Shown piece after piece: positions 8,148-8,438 of a DNA stretch of 8,438 bases; the first letter of the stretch is position 1, and each line of letters starts with the position of its first letter. A program made the position numbers and the translations under genes. The notes beneath the pieces were generated by a model, which saw only the letters and a list, made by a program, of their open reading frames with translations, had not been told where the DNA came from and searched no databases. Source of the DNA: Candidatus Methanogasteraceae archaeon UBA261 (lineage in GTDB: Archaea > Halobacteriota > Methanosarcinia > Methanosarcinales > Methanogasteraceae); the NCBI GenBank assembly GCA_002506015.1, contig DAWR01000008.1, forward strand, positions 1-8,438, in the 5' to 3' direction.

Positions 8148-8240
8148 CTGGCACTCAGCTCAACAGCAGGAATCAATCGTCAGGGACTGCGGGATATTCC
8201 GGAGACGCTGATTCGTGCAGTTGAGCAATGGTGGGGGTGT
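8148..8240 (+). pseudogene. Relict surE 3' fragment (direct repeat copy 2)
   Basis: Read in the surE frame, this stretch gives SSTAGINRQGLRDIPETL, against DSTAGIDRQGTRELPETL in the intact protein, and continues IRAVE in both. It then needs a one-base shift relative to surE, or else runs on to TGA at 8277-8279. Of 26 codons compared, 14 are identical, 6 differ silently and 6 change the residue, several conservatively (D to N, E to D, L to I). Similarity stops at about 8148, and an in-frame TAA lies at 8136-8138, so there is no gene body or start. It is a tail fragment with no expected function, useful as a scar of how the helicase locus arrived. Confidence 0.75.
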
Positions 8241-8341
8241 GATTGCGGCAGAACGCAACAACAATTAAGGGCTTTTTGAATATCTCGCGGGTAAATAAAA
8301 TAAATGGGGACTGCTTCAGTTATAGCGGCTTTTCACTACTT
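8241..8341. other. Short region beyond the surE relict
   Basis: No gene is supported here. A T-run (gcttttt, 8271-8277) just past the surE relict could be the original archaeal-type U-rich terminator of surE, left on the far side of the insertion. An A+T-rich stretch (gtaaataaaataaat, 8291-8305) is followed abruptly by ggggactgcttcag, which could mark the edge of another element; see the partial frame that follows. Confidence 0.3.
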
Positions 8342-8437
8342 CTATATTACCATCTCTTCCGTCCAAATGTTTGGTAAATCGACAAGACTTTGCAGGAACC
8401 TGTCCGTGAATCTGGTGCCGTATTGCCAACTTACCTC
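8342..8437 (-). CDS. Possible C-terminal fragment of a gene running off the window
   Basis: A minus-strand frame enters from the window edge and ends at TAG (8344-8342), giving 31 residues that include WQYGTRFTDRFLQSL and end in EEMVI. The composition is protein-like, but I do not recognise a family and 31 open codons can occur by chance. If real, the gene points toward the surE relict and ends about 37 bases from the possible element edge near 8305, which would suit a transposase tail. A plus-strand frame from ATG 8304 is open over the same bases, so the strand is uncertain. Confidence 0.2.
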   Translation of the reverse strand, partial: EVSWQYGTRFTDRFLQSLVDLPNIWTEEMVI

Positions 8438-8438
8438 A

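Noticed and set aside
8304..8438. Plus-strand frame from ATG 8304 open to the window end (45 codons)
   Set aside because: No ribosome-binding site and no recognised family, and it lies opposite an equally plausible minus-strand frame; not enough to call a gene.
1..8438. CRISPR arrays, tRNA, rRNA or riboswitch-like structures
   Set aside because: No regularly spaced repeats, cloverleaf or recognised structured RNA was seen on reading both strands; the only substantial repeat is the surE tail pair.

Overview
The window looks archaeal. Its first gene encodes a full Cdc48/VAT-type protein (N-domain plus two AAA+ modules) of the sort archaea use in place of bacterial unfoldases. It is followed by surE, and the two promoter candidates are TATA-like boxes rather than -35/-10 pairs. 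The proteins read as methanogen-related Euryarchaeota (Methanomicrobia-like in the broad sense), but that placement is inference from sequence style, not from a marker gene.

Layout: 1-333 is an upstream region with a plausible TATA box and a weak Shine-Dalgarno. 334-2802 (+) is a Cdc48-family AAA+ ATPase with an unusual insert of roughly 85 residues in its first AAA module. 2804-3643 (+) is surE, one base downstream and almost certainly co-transcribed. 3657-8000 (-) is one very large gene, convergent with surE. It encodes an SF1 UPF1/DNA2-like helicase fused at its C-terminus to a Vsr/DUF559-like PD-(D/E)XK nuclease domain, with a giant helical insert splitting the helicase core. 8001-8147 holds the probable promoter of that gene. 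8148-8240 is a relict copy of the 3' end of surE. 8241-8438 has no secure gene, but a partial minus-strand reading frame and a possible insertion-sequence edge lie at the window end.

The main result is the relation between the last pieces. The helicase-nuclease gene lies between two direct copies of the surE 3' end, exactly 4600 bp apart (about 85% identical over the 65 bp aligned without gaps). The far copy is only a gene tail. The segment therefore looks like a self-contained cassette (own promoter, one large gene) that entered the chromosome at the end of surE while leaving an intact surE behind. Helicase-nuclease fusions of this kind are typical of genome-defence or DNA-conflict loci, so the best reading is a single-gene candidate defence module inserted next to a housekeeping cdc48-surE operon. 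The duplication is visible directly in the sequence; the insertion mechanism and defence role are inference.

Cdc48 (protein remodelling and probable proteasome feeding) and SurE (nucleotide phosphatase) share a transcript here but have no obvious common pathway. The helicase is on the opposite strand with its own promoter and need not be functionally linked to them.
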